8,522 nt of DNA from Micropruina sp. (GCA_016716635.1 JADJVZ010000010.1:1-8522); one strand, 5' to 3'. Positions 1 through 6,434 are shown, counted from the first letter of the stretch. The notes: generated from the letters alone by a model not told the origin. Translations and numbers: made by a program.

Positions 1-706
1 ATGCGCTCTTGGATCAAAGGTTCGGTGATCCTTGGCGCGTTCAGTTTTGCCCAGCGGTTCACTGGCGCGCTCATTCGCTGCCACCGGCGCATCGTGCAGT
101 TGTTGTTGTTCCGCTGCACGGGCGTGATTCATTGCGGCCAATGCGGTGGAAATTTTCTCTATCGAGGAATCTGTGGACGTGCTGAGAAAGGGGATACGTA
201 GTTCCATCCTATTTGCCTGTAGTGGGGTGGTGCATCACTTCACTGGCGGCTACGCGAGATGAACCACCAAAAGCGGCTCCATTCGTCCTAGGTACTGCAC
301 AGAACCGCTGGGCCAACTCATCGGGACTGACGGGGGGGTGGTGGCGATCTGCCGGCTGGGCGCGGGGAAAATGCGGGGAGCAGCCGCAAACCCCGCCTCG
401 ACCGACTCAATCGCGACAAGGCGGCCTGACTCCAGCGGAAACGATCCATCATCGAAGTCTCCAAGTCATCAACTCCAAGCTCGGTGAAAACAGGCGTCCT
501 CCACCGTGCGCTTTGCGGGCGCTGATCTTAGAGCCTTGGTTTGGCCTTCACTGCGGCCAATTGTCGCTACAGTTCTCAAGCGCAGCGGGTTCGCCCGCCT
601 TGTTCGCCCATGACACCTGTATGAGGGGCCTTGCCGGATACCGATACCGGTGAATTCGCTTTGAGCATCGCCAGCCGGGCGGCCTGCTCGCCGAATGCAA
701 TCAATG
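1..706. other. Blended consensus of two templates, unreliable sequence
   Basis: No intact gene can be read here. Positions 1-240 follow 790-1025 closely, but with small indels and substitutions. From about 380 to 640 the sequence alternates between two sources. One is the orf83/ssb region (caaggcggcctg at 417 matches 1210). The other is the 3' part of orf334 (cgcaaacc.cgcctcgacc near 385 matches about 7395; gtcgctac at 563 matches 7585; tatgagggg near 620 matches about 7648). By circular position this stretch should correspond to 7030-7735. It contains scraps of both templates in roughly the right order, as if non-homologous reads had been averaged. At 706/707 it switches abruptly from ssb-like sequence to a clean copy of orf334. 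Open frames inside it are chimeras. Confidence 0.75.
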
Positions 707-992
707 CCCGGCATTCCTGCTCGGCAACGGCCAATGCGGCTAACAGTGACGCGGGAATCTCACCGGTGTCCTTATCGGTTTCCCGCTGCATGCGCTCTTG
801 GATCAAGGTTCGGTGATCCTTGGCGCGTTCAATTTTGCCCAGCAGTTCACTGGCGCGCTCATTCGCTGCCACCAGCGCATCGTGCAGTTGTTGTTCCGCC
901 GCACGGGCGTGATTCATTGCGGCCAATGCGGTGGAAATTTTCTCTATCGCGGAATCTGTGGACGTGCTGAGAAAGGGGATACGTAGTTTCAT
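576..992 (-). CDS. N-terminal part of coiled-coil orf334, redundant copy with chimeric 3' end
   Basis: Residues 1-95 (MKLRIPFLSTSTD... to ...AEQEC) are identical to the start of the full gene at 8021-7017. At position 707 the frame leaves the orf334 sequence and runs into ssb-like sequence (ALIAFGEQAARL...) and then blended sequence, giving a 138-residue chimeric open frame. Only 992-707 is trustworthy. The start overlaps the orf83 stop by four bases (ATGA), exactly as in the right-hand copy. This is most likely not a second gene but the same gene seen again across the circle junction. Confidence 0.6.
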   Translation of the reverse strand: MKLRIPFLSTSTDSAIEKISTALAAMNHARAAEQQLHDALVAANERASELLGKIERAKDHRTLIQERMQRETDKDTGEIPASLLAALAVAEQECRALIAFGEQAARLAMLKANSPVSVSGKAPHTGVMGEQGGRTRCA

Positions 993-1489
993 CCTATTTT
1001 CCTGTAGTGGGGATGATGCTGCATCACTTCACTGGCGGCTTGGCCCAGCGAGATGAACCGCCCAAAAACGGCTTGTTCGTCCTGGTACTGCACGAACCGC
1101 TGGGCCAACTCATCAGGACTGGGCGCGGGGGGTGGCGCTGATCTGCCCACGGCTGGGCGCGGGGAATGGGGAGCAGGCAATTCCACACTCCCGTCAACAG
1201 ATGCCGCAACAAGGCGGCCTGCCATTGATGATCCATCAGTACGTCTCCAATTCATCCAACTCCAAGCCCGGTGAAAACGGGCGTTGTCCGCACGCATCGC
1301 TTTGCGGGCGCTGATCCTCTTTAGGCCTTGGTTTGGCCTTCAATGCGGCCAATTCGTCCACTACCAGCGACAGGCCCGCAGCGGGTTCGCCCGCCTTGTT
1401 CGCCCATGCCTGTAGCTCGGCCTTGCCGGATACCGATACCGGTGAATTCGCTTTGAGCATCGCCAGCCGGGCGGCCTGCTCGCCGAATG
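707..1489. repeat. Redundant left end of a circular contig (copy of 7736-8522)
   Basis: This segment repeats 7736-8522 with an offset of 7029, rising to 7033 after about 1190. The differences I can see are two A/G changes near 1013 and 1016, a missing g, tg and c around 1160-1185, one C/T at about 1266 and one G/A near 1484. It carries the start of orf334, orf83 and the 3' part of ssb. At its right edge it continues into complete ssb and the primase gene, whereas the other copy stops at the window end. That pattern is what a circular molecule gives when its ends overlap. Confidence 0.8.
989..1236 (-). pseudogene. orf83, frame-shifted redundant copy
   Basis: This corresponds to the 83-residue frame at 8269-8018. 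The ATG at 1236 overlaps the ssb stop (TGATG), but four bases are missing around 1160-1185 (in G-runs and a C-run) compared with the other copy. The frame that starts MDHQWQAALLRHLL therefore changes register and becomes a nonsense 70-residue frame. The C-terminal half (PSPDELAQRFVQYQDEQ...HYRKIG) is intact in another register, and that frame is open back to an ATG at 1297 (102 residues, starting MRADNARF). Because the right-hand copy keeps the coupled start in frame, I treat this one as carrying sequencing or consensus indels. Confidence 0.6.
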
Positions 1490-1625
1490 CAATCAATGAA
1501 CACCAGACCGCCGATCCATCTTTGCCATCGGCGCGAACCTTGGCAGTGCAAAAAGACTTCCCGGCTTGGCTGGTGCGGACTACCGGATCGCCGTAGAGAC
1601 TGCCTGTCAGCAGGGCGCGGATCAT
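1236..1625 (-). CDS. ssb: Single-stranded DNA-binding protein (OB-fold, mobile-element type)
   Basis: This encodes a 129-residue SSB family protein that would coat single-stranded DNA during replication of the element. Residues 1-98 form the OB fold: the start MIRALLTGSLYGDP, then RTSQAGKSFCTAKVRA, WCSLIAFGEQAARL and SVSGKAELQAW follow the pattern of the short SSBs found in integrative elements beside primases. Residues 99-129 are a polar tail ending in the acidic LELDELETY. The DDDIPF-like tip of chromosomal SSBs is absent, so recruitment of host partners may differ. The ATG overlaps the primase stop by four bases (ATGA) and GAGG lies about nine bases upstream. The stop overlaps the next start (TGATG). 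The partial copy at the window end has Ser instead of Gly at residue 120. The family call is strong; the exact role is inferred from the neighbours. Confidence 0.88.
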   Translation of the reverse strand: MIRALLTGSLYGDPVVRTSQAGKSFCTAKVRADGKDGSAVWCSLIAFGEQAARLAMLKANSPVSVSGKAELQAWANKAGEPAAGLSLVVDELAALKAKPRPKEDQRPQSDACGQRPFSPGLELDELETY

Positions 1626-4585
1626 GAGATTTCATCCTCGTCTGGAGCGGGTTTCCGGGGCGTGGGATACCCCGGTTTTCGATAGCGAATGCCCAGCTCA
1701 CTGACCATCCGGGCATCGCCGTACAGCACTTCACCGGCGGCTAACAGGCGGTCATCCGTCCAGTCATCCGGCGTTCCTTGCCGCCATCGCAGCCCCGTAG
1801 CGCCCGCAATCCCCAGCGCCGCATACAAAATATCCGCGTCAACGAGTAGCGCCACCAGGGCGGGTTTGTGGCGGGCGATGAAGGCTTTTTGCTGGGGCGA
1901 CAACCGGTCTACTGGAGCCACCTGAAGGGCATCGCCGTCGACCCGCACGATGAATCCGGCGTCGCGCATGGTGTTCAGCACCCGCAACGCCACGAACGGA
2001 TCGGCGGGAACGGAACCAGAAAAGGCAGTTTTAGCCTCGTGAAGTGGGTCATTTTTATTTTTTTCAAATTTTGCCATTTCTGGTTCCGTTCGTTCCGTTG
2101 GTTCCGTATATGGCTGGCGATTACAAAGAATCCCGATACCGATCCACCATGCGCCGTTGTTGGTGAAACGAATAAAACCTCGTTCAGTCAAGCGCATACC
2201 GAACTTTCTTTGGCTATCAGGACGCTCACCCGACTGTTCGCACCATCTTGAATAGCTGGCGTAAAGGTCAGCGGCTTTTGCTTCAAACCGTTTTCCGACG
2301 ACGCAACATTCACCGATCCACGCCGCTAAAACATCCATTTCCTGCTGATAATTCGCCGTTGCTGCTTCAACCGCTTCCGCTTTGCCCAGCCCGTTGCGCT
2401 GCCAATCGAGACAACCGGCAACCGCCCAGGCCAGGATGCCCGGCAATTCAGCGGTCAACTGGCGTTCCATATCGGGATTTTTTCGCGGTTCACCGTCATC
2501 AGTGAATTTCACGTTGAAGGGAATGAGTCGAATGCGCCGCCAAATGGCGTAATCAGTTCCCTTAATTTCCGGCTTGTGGTTCGTGGAAAGCCACAACTTA
2601 TGCGTCGGGTTGAACTCCCAAAAATCTTCGTGCATTCGACGCGCCCTGATACCATCGCCGCCCGTCAACTGCTTCACCAGCGTTTCATTGAATCGCCGCC
2701 CTTCGCCGGTTTCTTGGCAAACGATGATCCGCTTGCCGAATAGATCAGCCTGTTCTGTGGGATGCCTACGTTGCTTATCGGCCATCAGCAGATCAGGCGC
2801 GGCTTGAATCGCCAGCCCGCCTAGCAGCTTCCTCAAGATGTTCAGGAAAACGGATTTTCCGTTGCTTCCGACCCCGTGGCAGATCAGTAGTACCTGTTCC
2901 CGAACATCGCCGGTTAGGCTGTAACCCACTGCACGTTGTACAAACTGGATGAGATCAGCATCGCCGCCGAAAGTGGAATGCAGAAAGGCCAGCCAAGCGG
3001 GCGCGGTGGCGTTTTGAAGGTAGGGAATTTCAACGTCATGGGTGAGCAGGTCAGCCCGCTCATGTGGACGTAAAACGCCGGTAGTTAGGTCTACCGTGCC
3101 ATTGCTGGCGTTCAGTAAGAAGTGACCTTTATCAAGGTCTGAGTGATGGATAACGACCTTATGCCGGGTCGCCAGCAACATACAGCTACGCTTGGCGGTT
3201 CCTTCTAATTTGGACGCCAGTTTGATTAACCACTCAGATTCATCCTCAAGCTTCAATTTCCGCTCTAGCAGACGCGCCCGCTCTTGTGTCAGCAGACGCG
3301 CCCTTGACGGATCGGCATTGATTGCGGCCAGCAATTCCGCCACTTTTTGCAGCAACGATTGCAGTTCAGCCGTCAGATCAATGGCGCGTTTCCTGATGAC
3401 TTTCGGAACATCAGCGGCCAGCCGCTCAATATCCAGCCGGTTATCAATCTGCCAATAGCTGCCAGACCACAACAACCACTTATCCCAAGGCGGGCAAAAG
3501 CGAATATCCGCGCCATGCAGACCTAGCAGCAGATCGGCGTTGGCATCATCGGTTCCGCGATAGGGATTCAATGCGTTTTCCGCTTCACCCTGATCACCCG
3601 GCGTCGCTTTCGCCCTGGGCGGACTGGCTTGGGTGGCCTTGCCGCTCGGTTTCTTGCCGCTATAGGATTCCCGACAACCGGCCATGGCCTTGTCGAGAGT
3701 CATTTGGCCGTAGGTGCGCTGTCCCGAGGGATCGTGAACTTCATCCCACTTTGGGCGCATCAACCCGGACTGGCGAAACAGCCGATCCATCCTTGGCGCA
3801 TCCTTTCCCGTCCAGAATGCCAGCGCGTTCAGCAACGCCATATCCGCAGCGGACGCATCGCCGTTGTGACCCGACAGATCTCCAGACCATAGGGCATCAA
3901 ACGCCGATCCATTTTTGGCGTTGCGGGCTTTGTTCAGCAGCTCGACATCGTCAAGGTCAAGGGATGCGTCCACAGAGGGGGGGGATTGTTTCTCTTTCTC
4001 TGTGGACGCGGTTTCATCCTGCCTCATGAACCGGCCATGCAGCCAATCCAGCGCTTCCTGTTGCTCGGTAACCGTGGTTGCGCTGCCTGTCCAATGGTTT
4101 CCCGTGACGGTCAAGTAGCGGTTTGATGGATAGCTGTACACTTCCAGCCACTTGACCGTGCCGACACACTTACCCGACCGTTGCGGCTTGCCCTTGCACC
4201 AAATTCTTAGCCCAGTTCCACTGGGGGAAATTTCCGTGTAGGTGTCCTTAAATCGATCCAACACTTCAACCGCCAGCGGCTCCAGTTTGCCGGTTTCCGG
4301 GTCAAGTACATGATCAAGGTCAAGTCCGGCTAACCCGTCATTTTCCCAGACGTTTAGCCCGATACCTTCCAGTTTTAGCCGTGCTGCAGTGGCGCAAGCG
4401 GTATCGAAGTCGCTCCATGTTTCCGGGTCGTTGCTCTTGGCGTAAGCGAGTTGGCCGTTGCTCTTGGCGTCAATCGGCGGCTTGGTCGGCTTGCCGTTGC
4501 GATCTTCGTAGCGCCAGCAGACCCATTGGGGCAAGGCGCGTAATTCAGCGGGGATGAATTCGGGTTGAACCCTTGGAGCGCTCAT
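1622..4585 (-). CDS. Primase-polymerase / superfamily 3 helicase (P4-alpha / NrS-1 polymerase-like) with C-terminal TubC-like domain
   Basis: This 987-residue protein is the likely replication initiator. Residues 10-185 look like an archaeo-eukaryotic primase-polymerase domain: LPQWVCWRYEDRNGKPTK, the acidic pair D89-x-D91 in GLDLDHV, then ISPSGTGLRIW (119-129) and KWLEVYS. Residues 215-302 (SAADMALLNALAFWTG...RLFRQSGL...TYGQMTLDKAM) match the helical domain that follows in phage/plasmid primases. A charged helical segment covers 384-462. The SF3 helicase core has Walker A GVGSNGKS (571-578), a Walker B-like IIVCQETGEG (620-629), motif C LWLSTNH (664-670) and basic IWRRIR (681-686). A winged-helix-like part spans about 755-820. 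A low-complexity linker (TEPTERTEP) leads to residues 863-914, which resemble the TubC N-terminal docking fold (MRDAGFIVRVDGDALQVAP). It is longer than P4 alpha (777). The ATG has AGGTGG seven bases upstream and overlaps orf89 by four bases. No key motif is missing. Confidence 0.92.
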   Translation of the reverse strand: MSAPRVQPEFIPAELRALPQWVCWRYEDRNGKPTKPPIDAKSNGQLAYAKSNDPETWSDFDTACATAARLKLEGIGLNVWENDGLAGLDLDHVLDPETGKLEPLAVEVLDRFKDTYTEISPSGTGLRIWCKGKPQRSGKCVGTVKWLEVYSYPSNRYLTVTGNHWTGSATTVTEQQEALDWLHGRFMRQDETASTEKEKQSPPSVDASLDLDDVELLNKARNAKNGSAFDALWSGDLSGHNGDASAADMALLNALAFWTGKDAPRMDRLFRQSGLMRPKWDEVHDPSGQRTYGQMTLDKAMAGCRESYSGKKPSGKATQASPPRAKATPGDQGEAENALNPYRGTDDANADLLLGLHGADIRFCPPWDKWLLWSGSYWQIDNRLDIERLAADVPKVIRKRAIDLTAELQSLLQKVAELLAAINADPSRARLLTQERARLLERKLKLEDESEWLIKLASKLEGTAKRSCMLLATRHKVVIHHSDLDKGHFLLNASNGTVDLTTGVLRPHERADLLTHDVEIPYLQNATAPAWLAFLHSTFGGDADLIQFVQRAVGYSLTGDVREQVLLICHGVGSNGKSVFLNILRKLLGGLAIQAAPDLLMADKQRRHPTEQADLFGKRIIVCQETGEGRRFNETLVKQLTGGDGIRARRMHEDFWEFNPTHKLWLSTNHKPEIKGTDYAIWRRIRLIPFNVKFTDDGEPRKNPDMERQLTAELPGILAWAVAGCLDWQRNGLGKAEAVEAATANYQQEMDVLAAWIGECCVVGKRFEAKAADLYASYSRWCEQSGERPDSQRKFGMRLTERGFIRFTNNGAWWIGIGILCNRQPYTEPTERTEPEMAKFEKNKNDPLHEAKTAFSGSVPADPFVALRVLNTMRDAGFIVRVDGDALQVAPVDRLSPQQKAFIARHKPALVALLVDADILYAALGIAGATGLRWRQGTPDDWTDDRLLAAGEVLYGDARMVSELGIRYRKPGYPTPRKPAPDEDEIS
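2008..2091. repeat. 15-bp perfect inverted repeat inside the primase gene
   Basis: GAACGGAACCAGAAA at 2008-2022 is the exact reverse complement of 2077-2091, around a 54-base AT-rich loop. It falls in the linker (about residues 832-859) between the winged-helix part and the TubC-like domain. Three tandem 9-bp units (GTTCCGTTC, GTTCCGTTG, GTTCCGTAT; 2083-2109) overlap the right arm and encode the TEP/TER/TEP repeat. Confidence 0.8.
3267..3303. repeat. 24-bp-period duplication in the primase gene
   Basis: The 13-mer AGCAGACGCGCCC occurs at 3267-3279 and 3291-3303, 24 bases apart. It encodes an in-frame eight-residue repeat (ARLLTQER, ARLLERKL) within the charged helical stretch ahead of the helicase core. 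This looks like an internal helix duplication. Confidence 0.6.
3966..4009. repeat. 12-bp perfect inverted repeat inside the primase gene
   Basis: GCGTCCACAGAG at 3966-3977 pairs perfectly with 3998-4009 around a 20-base loop that includes a run of eight G. It lies in the low-complexity linker (about residues 193-207) between the primase-polymerase domain and the following helical domain. Confidence 0.8.
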
Positions 4586-4851
4586 GGTTGCGCCACCTGA
4601 GCAGCGTGTTGACTCAAAAATTCCAGCGTATCGGCCAAGGTCGCCAGTTGGTTAAACATGCCTTGGCGGGCCAATTTGGAGTTGAGAATTTCATCCTTAT
4701 GGTCAACCACGAACAGATCCGCCAACAGCCACACCGTGGCGCTCATGGAATTCAACGCATCGCCTACGCTGCACGGTGACAGCGGTTGACCGGGTTGGTA
4801 GTCGGCAAGATAGGGGTGACGCAGGGTCGGAACAGCAGAGTCTTGGGGCAT
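4582..4851 (-). CDS. orf89, small unrecognised protein coupled to the primase
   Basis: This encodes 89 residues starting MPQDSAVPTLRHPYLADYQ. I chose the ATG at 4851 because the sequence turns protein-like there and GGGAG lies ten bases upstream. The same frame is open back to 5142, but that extension covers the structured leader and is rich in Pro, Arg and Cys with no recognisable fold. The C-terminal 60 residues are helical in character (SVGDALNSMSATVWLLADLF, then LARQGMFNQLATLADTLEFL). The pattern faintly recalls small DUF3077/DUF6124-like proteins of proteobacteria, but I do not claim membership. The last codons overlap the primase start (ATGA), so the two are very likely translated together, suggesting a role in replication or its control. 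No signal peptide or membrane segment is seen. Confidence 0.65.
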   Translation of the reverse strand: MPQDSAVPTLRHPYLADYQPGQPLSPCSVGDALNSMSATVWLLADLFVVDHKDEILNSKLARQGMFNQLATLADTLEFLSQHAAQVAQP

Positions 4852-5058
4852 GGCAGGCAGTCTCCCAACGCGGGCATTTCCCGGCATGGGCGCCGGGGCT
4901 GGCGGGGTTCGAAAACTGCGAATGAGTGCAGCGCACGGCCTTGCGGTTCGTGCCTCCCGCCAGTCCCGACAAAGACTGGTTGTGCGGATTTTGGGCGTAA
5001 AAAAACCATCGCTTTCGGGGACGGGCAACCGCTGATTCTCGCGTTTTCGAAGCGCTTG
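4852..5058 (-). ncRNA. Structured leader of the replication operon, possible P4 CI-like regulatory RNA
   Basis: About 200 bases separate the predicted transcription start (near 5058) from orf89. On the minus strand the leader first meets a weak hairpin (CCGTC/GATGG, 5024-5006) followed by seven T (5005-4999). A hairpin CCAGTC/GACTGG with an eight-base loop (4979-4960) comes next, then GCACG/CGTGC (4953-4933). Several frames on both strands are open here, but none gives a convincing protein. In phage P4 a similar leader before the alpha operon yields the CI RNA, which imposes early termination. The analogy rests on position and structure only. Confidence 0.35.
4999..5024 (-). terminator. Possible attenuator in the operon leader
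   Basis: On the minus strand CCGTC (5024-5020) can pair with GATGG (5010-5006), including one G-T pair, around a nine-base loop. Seven T follow immediately. The stem is short, so it would be weak. It would stop transcripts roughly 60 bases after the predicted start. Confidence 0.35.
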
Positions 5059-5064
5059 GGATGC

Positions 5065-5092
5065 AGTATAGCGGCCTCGGACCGAGGCGCAA
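5065..5092 (-). promoter_or_regulatory. Promoter of the orf89-primase operon with built-in palindromic operator
   Basis: On the minus strand TTGCGC (5092-5087) and TATACT (5070-5065) form sigma-70-like -35 and -10 boxes 16 bases apart. The spacer contains a perfect palindrome, GCCTCGG-T-CCGAGGC (5088-5074). A protein bound there would block RNA polymerase. The AlpA-like protein encoded just upstream is an obvious candidate, but this is inference. Confidence 0.5.
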
Positions 5093-5196
5093 GAGGGTTG
5101 ATCAATCGGCGCGGATCGGCCAGAATCAGTCGCAGGTTCCATAATTCACCTTGCAGGGGTGGGTTACGTTCGGCCCCTTTAGGGAGGGCGTCGAAG

Positions 5197-5231
5197 AAGA
5201 AGAAGCTCGCAGCGATGCGGGCTTTTTCTTT
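5197..5231. terminator. Hairpin terminator between the HTH gene and the operon promoter
   Basis: GCTCGCA (5205-5211) pairs with TGCGGGC (5216-5222), with one G-T pair, around a GCGA tetraloop. An A/G-rich flank (5196-5204) pairs on with TTTTTCTTT (5223-5231). On the plus strand it has the T-run of a rho-independent terminator. On the minus strand the tail is TTCTTCTTC, so it may also stop readthrough from the HTH gene. No plus-strand gene is visible that would need it. Confidence 0.55.
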
Positions 5232-5246
5232 GCCTGAATTTCAGGC
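5232..5246. promoter_or_regulatory. 15-bp palindrome, operator-like
   Basis: GCCTGAA-T-TTCAGGC is a perfect palindrome with 7-bp arms directly beside the terminator hairpin. The CTGAA/TTCAG core recurs in the inverted repeat at 5639-5678 upstream of the HTH gene. The remainder of 5247-5335 holds only a small imperfect hairpin (5260-5280, CCAC/GTGG) and no gene. Confidence 0.35.
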
Positions 5247-5335
5247 GCACCATCGCCGTCCACAGGCGGAATGCCCGTGGGGAGGTAGGGATAAGGGGTC
5301 ATGGGGTTTATCGCCTTTGCGGGGCTGTTGGGCGG

Positions 5336-5584
5336 CTAGGCGGCGATTTTGATGCTACCCAGCGCGGGATGCTTCAGTAGACTTTCCAGGCTATCGGCCA
5401 TGGCCGGATTCCAGGAACGCAGCGTGGAAAGTTTCCACAGGCGCACTTGACCGGCGCCACGCAGATCATGAGGCGGCAACTTGCCGGCCTTGACCAATTT
5501 GTTCAGGGTGATTTCACCGTAGCCTGTCAGTAGCGCCAAGTGAGCCGGGCGAACCAGAGGGTCGGTAGCGTGCAGATCAGTCAT
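5336..5584 (-). CDS. AlpA/excisionase-like helix-turn-helix DNA-binding protein
   Basis: This encodes 82 residues. Residues 10-60 match the small winged-helix proteins of the AlpA/Xis/MerR-like class: VRPAHLALLTGYGEITLNKL forms the helix-turn-helix, KAGKLPPHDLRGAG the turn before the wing, and VRLWKLSTLRSWNP the closing strand and helix. Such proteins act as transcriptional regulators or excisionases in P4-like elements. With no integrase in the window, regulation is the likelier job. The ATG has GAGG seven bases upstream. That ribosome site lies inside an inverted repeat, suggesting autoregulation or translational control. The gene precedes the replication operon in the same direction, separated from it by a hairpin and a separate promoter. 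Family assignment is fairly sure; target sites are unknown. Confidence 0.75.
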   Translation of the reverse strand: MTDLHATDPLVRPAHLALLTGYGEITLNKLVKAGKLPPHDLRGAGQVRLWKLSTLRSWNPAMADSLESLLKHPALGSIKIAA

Positions 5585-5607
5585 GTCAAATCCTCAAGGG
5601 GTTTGAC
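5585..5607. promoter_or_regulatory. Inverted repeat covering the ribosome binding site of the HTH gene
   Basis: GTCAAA (5585-5590) and TTTGAC (5602-5607) flank an 11-base spacer containing the GAGG ribosome site on the minus strand. Pairing extends inward to CC/GG with one G-T pair. In RNA it would hide the ribosome site; in DNA it could be an operator. Confidence 0.45.
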
Positions 5608-5638
5608 ACGCCAGCGGGTATCGGCGGGTGGCAGGCAC

Positions 5639-5678
5639 GTTTCAGTAGGGTAAACCCGTATTTCAAATCACCTGAAAC
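5639..5678. promoter_or_regulatory. Nested inverted repeats upstream of the HTH gene
   Basis: GTTTCAG (5639-5645) and CTGAAAC (5672-5678) are perfect reverse complements. Between them lie GGGTAAACCC (5648-5657) and ATTTCAAAT (5660-5668), both palindromic. This is a plausible operator or promoter region for the HTH gene, but I see no convincing -35/-10 pair. Confidence 0.4.
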
Positions 5679-5725
5679 TTAGCCTATCCTAAAAGCAACC
5701 GCATACCTTACGGCGTGTCGGGCGG

Positions 5726-5772
5726 GGCGCTTCATCGCAGTACCTTGTCGGGGTTGTGTGCTTTGAAGCGCC
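5726..5772. repeat. 9-bp inverted repeat with 29-base loop
   Basis: GGCGCTTCA (5726-5734) pairs with TGAAGCGCC (5764-5772). A GATATTTTT tail follows on the plus strand. It could be a weak terminator or a structured RNA element in the gene-free stretch 5608-5871. I see no gene in the rest of that stretch. Confidence 0.4.
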
Positions 5773-5879
5773 GATATTTTTGCAGCGGCCATGCTAGTCG
5801 AGATTCGCTACGGACGCTATACCTACGCATTAGGGGTTTCATCAGCAGGGCAAGAATGACTTAATCCCGAATCAACCGC

Positions 5880-6430
5880 GCCTTTGGTCCCCCGCGCGGA
5901 GCGGGTCCCAGAAAAAAAAAAACCCGGGCGGGGGGGGGGGGGGTTTTTTTTTAGCCAACAACAAAGGGGGGGGGAAAACCCCCCCCCGGGGGGGCCCCTC
6001 CCCCGGCCGCCGCCGCCGGCGCCTCCGGCCGGGGCAACCCCCGGCGGTGTGTCCGCCGGCGGGGGGAAGGGGGGGGGGGTAGAAGGAAGGAGGGCGTTGT
6101 TGCGATTCCAAAATCCCGCTTTTCCCCATCTCTTCCCGGCGGCGCTTTTTTTTTTTTTCTTTTTTCTCTTGTGGGGGCGGGGAGAGGGGGGGGGGAGGGG
6201 GGGGAAAACCCAAGGGGGCCGGGTCAGGGGGGGGGGGGGGAAAAGAGGGGGGGGGGGGGGGGGGGGTTATTTCAAGATGTTTCAAAGTTTTTTTGGGAAC
6301 CGGGATTTCGTGACCCCGCCCCCCTTTTGGAGGGGGAGGCGCCGGCGCGGTCGCGCCCGCCTGCCGCTCCTTCTTTGGCGGGGGGGGGGGGGGGGGAACC
6401 CAGGCGCGGGGGGGGCGGCCCGGGCCAGGA
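5880..6430. other. Homopolymer-dominated, low-confidence sequence
   Basis: This 550-base stretch is full of runs that do not look biological next to the rest of the window: 11 A at 5912-5922, 14 G at 5930-5943 followed by nine T, 14 G at 6227-6240 and 20 G at 6247-6266. Short readable islands remain (for example 6084-6140 and 6267-6310, where TTTCAA occurs twice ten bases apart). Long open frames exist on both strands but encode Pro-, Gly-, Arg- and Lys-runs and are not believable. The simplest reading is failed base calling, perhaps over a strongly structured template. Nothing can be annotated safely here. Confidence 0.7.
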
Positions 6431-6434
6431 CCAG

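Noticed and set aside
1..1489. Tandem triplication of a roughly 790-bp unit (1-706, 707-1489, 7736-8522)
   Set aside because: The first unit is a blend of two templates and the other two are explained by circular overlap; true tandem repeats are not needed.
4905..4915. GGTTCGAA-like T-loop suggesting a tRNA
   Set aside because: No acceptor stem, anticodon arm or CCA context could be folded around it.
4703..5105. Two further minus-strand frames of 129 and 113 residues (Icd/Ash-like idea)
   Set aside because: They overlap one another and the leader, lack clear ribosome sites, and I could not tie their sequences firmly to those families.
4582..5142. 186-residue version of orf89
   Set aside because: The extra 97 residues overlay the promoter and leader structures and do not look like protein; the ATG at 4851 has its own ribosome site.
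4786..5352. 188-residue plus-strand open frame
   Set aside because: It is antisense to the leader, promoter and terminator hairpin, has an irregular composition, and there is no other plus-strand gene.
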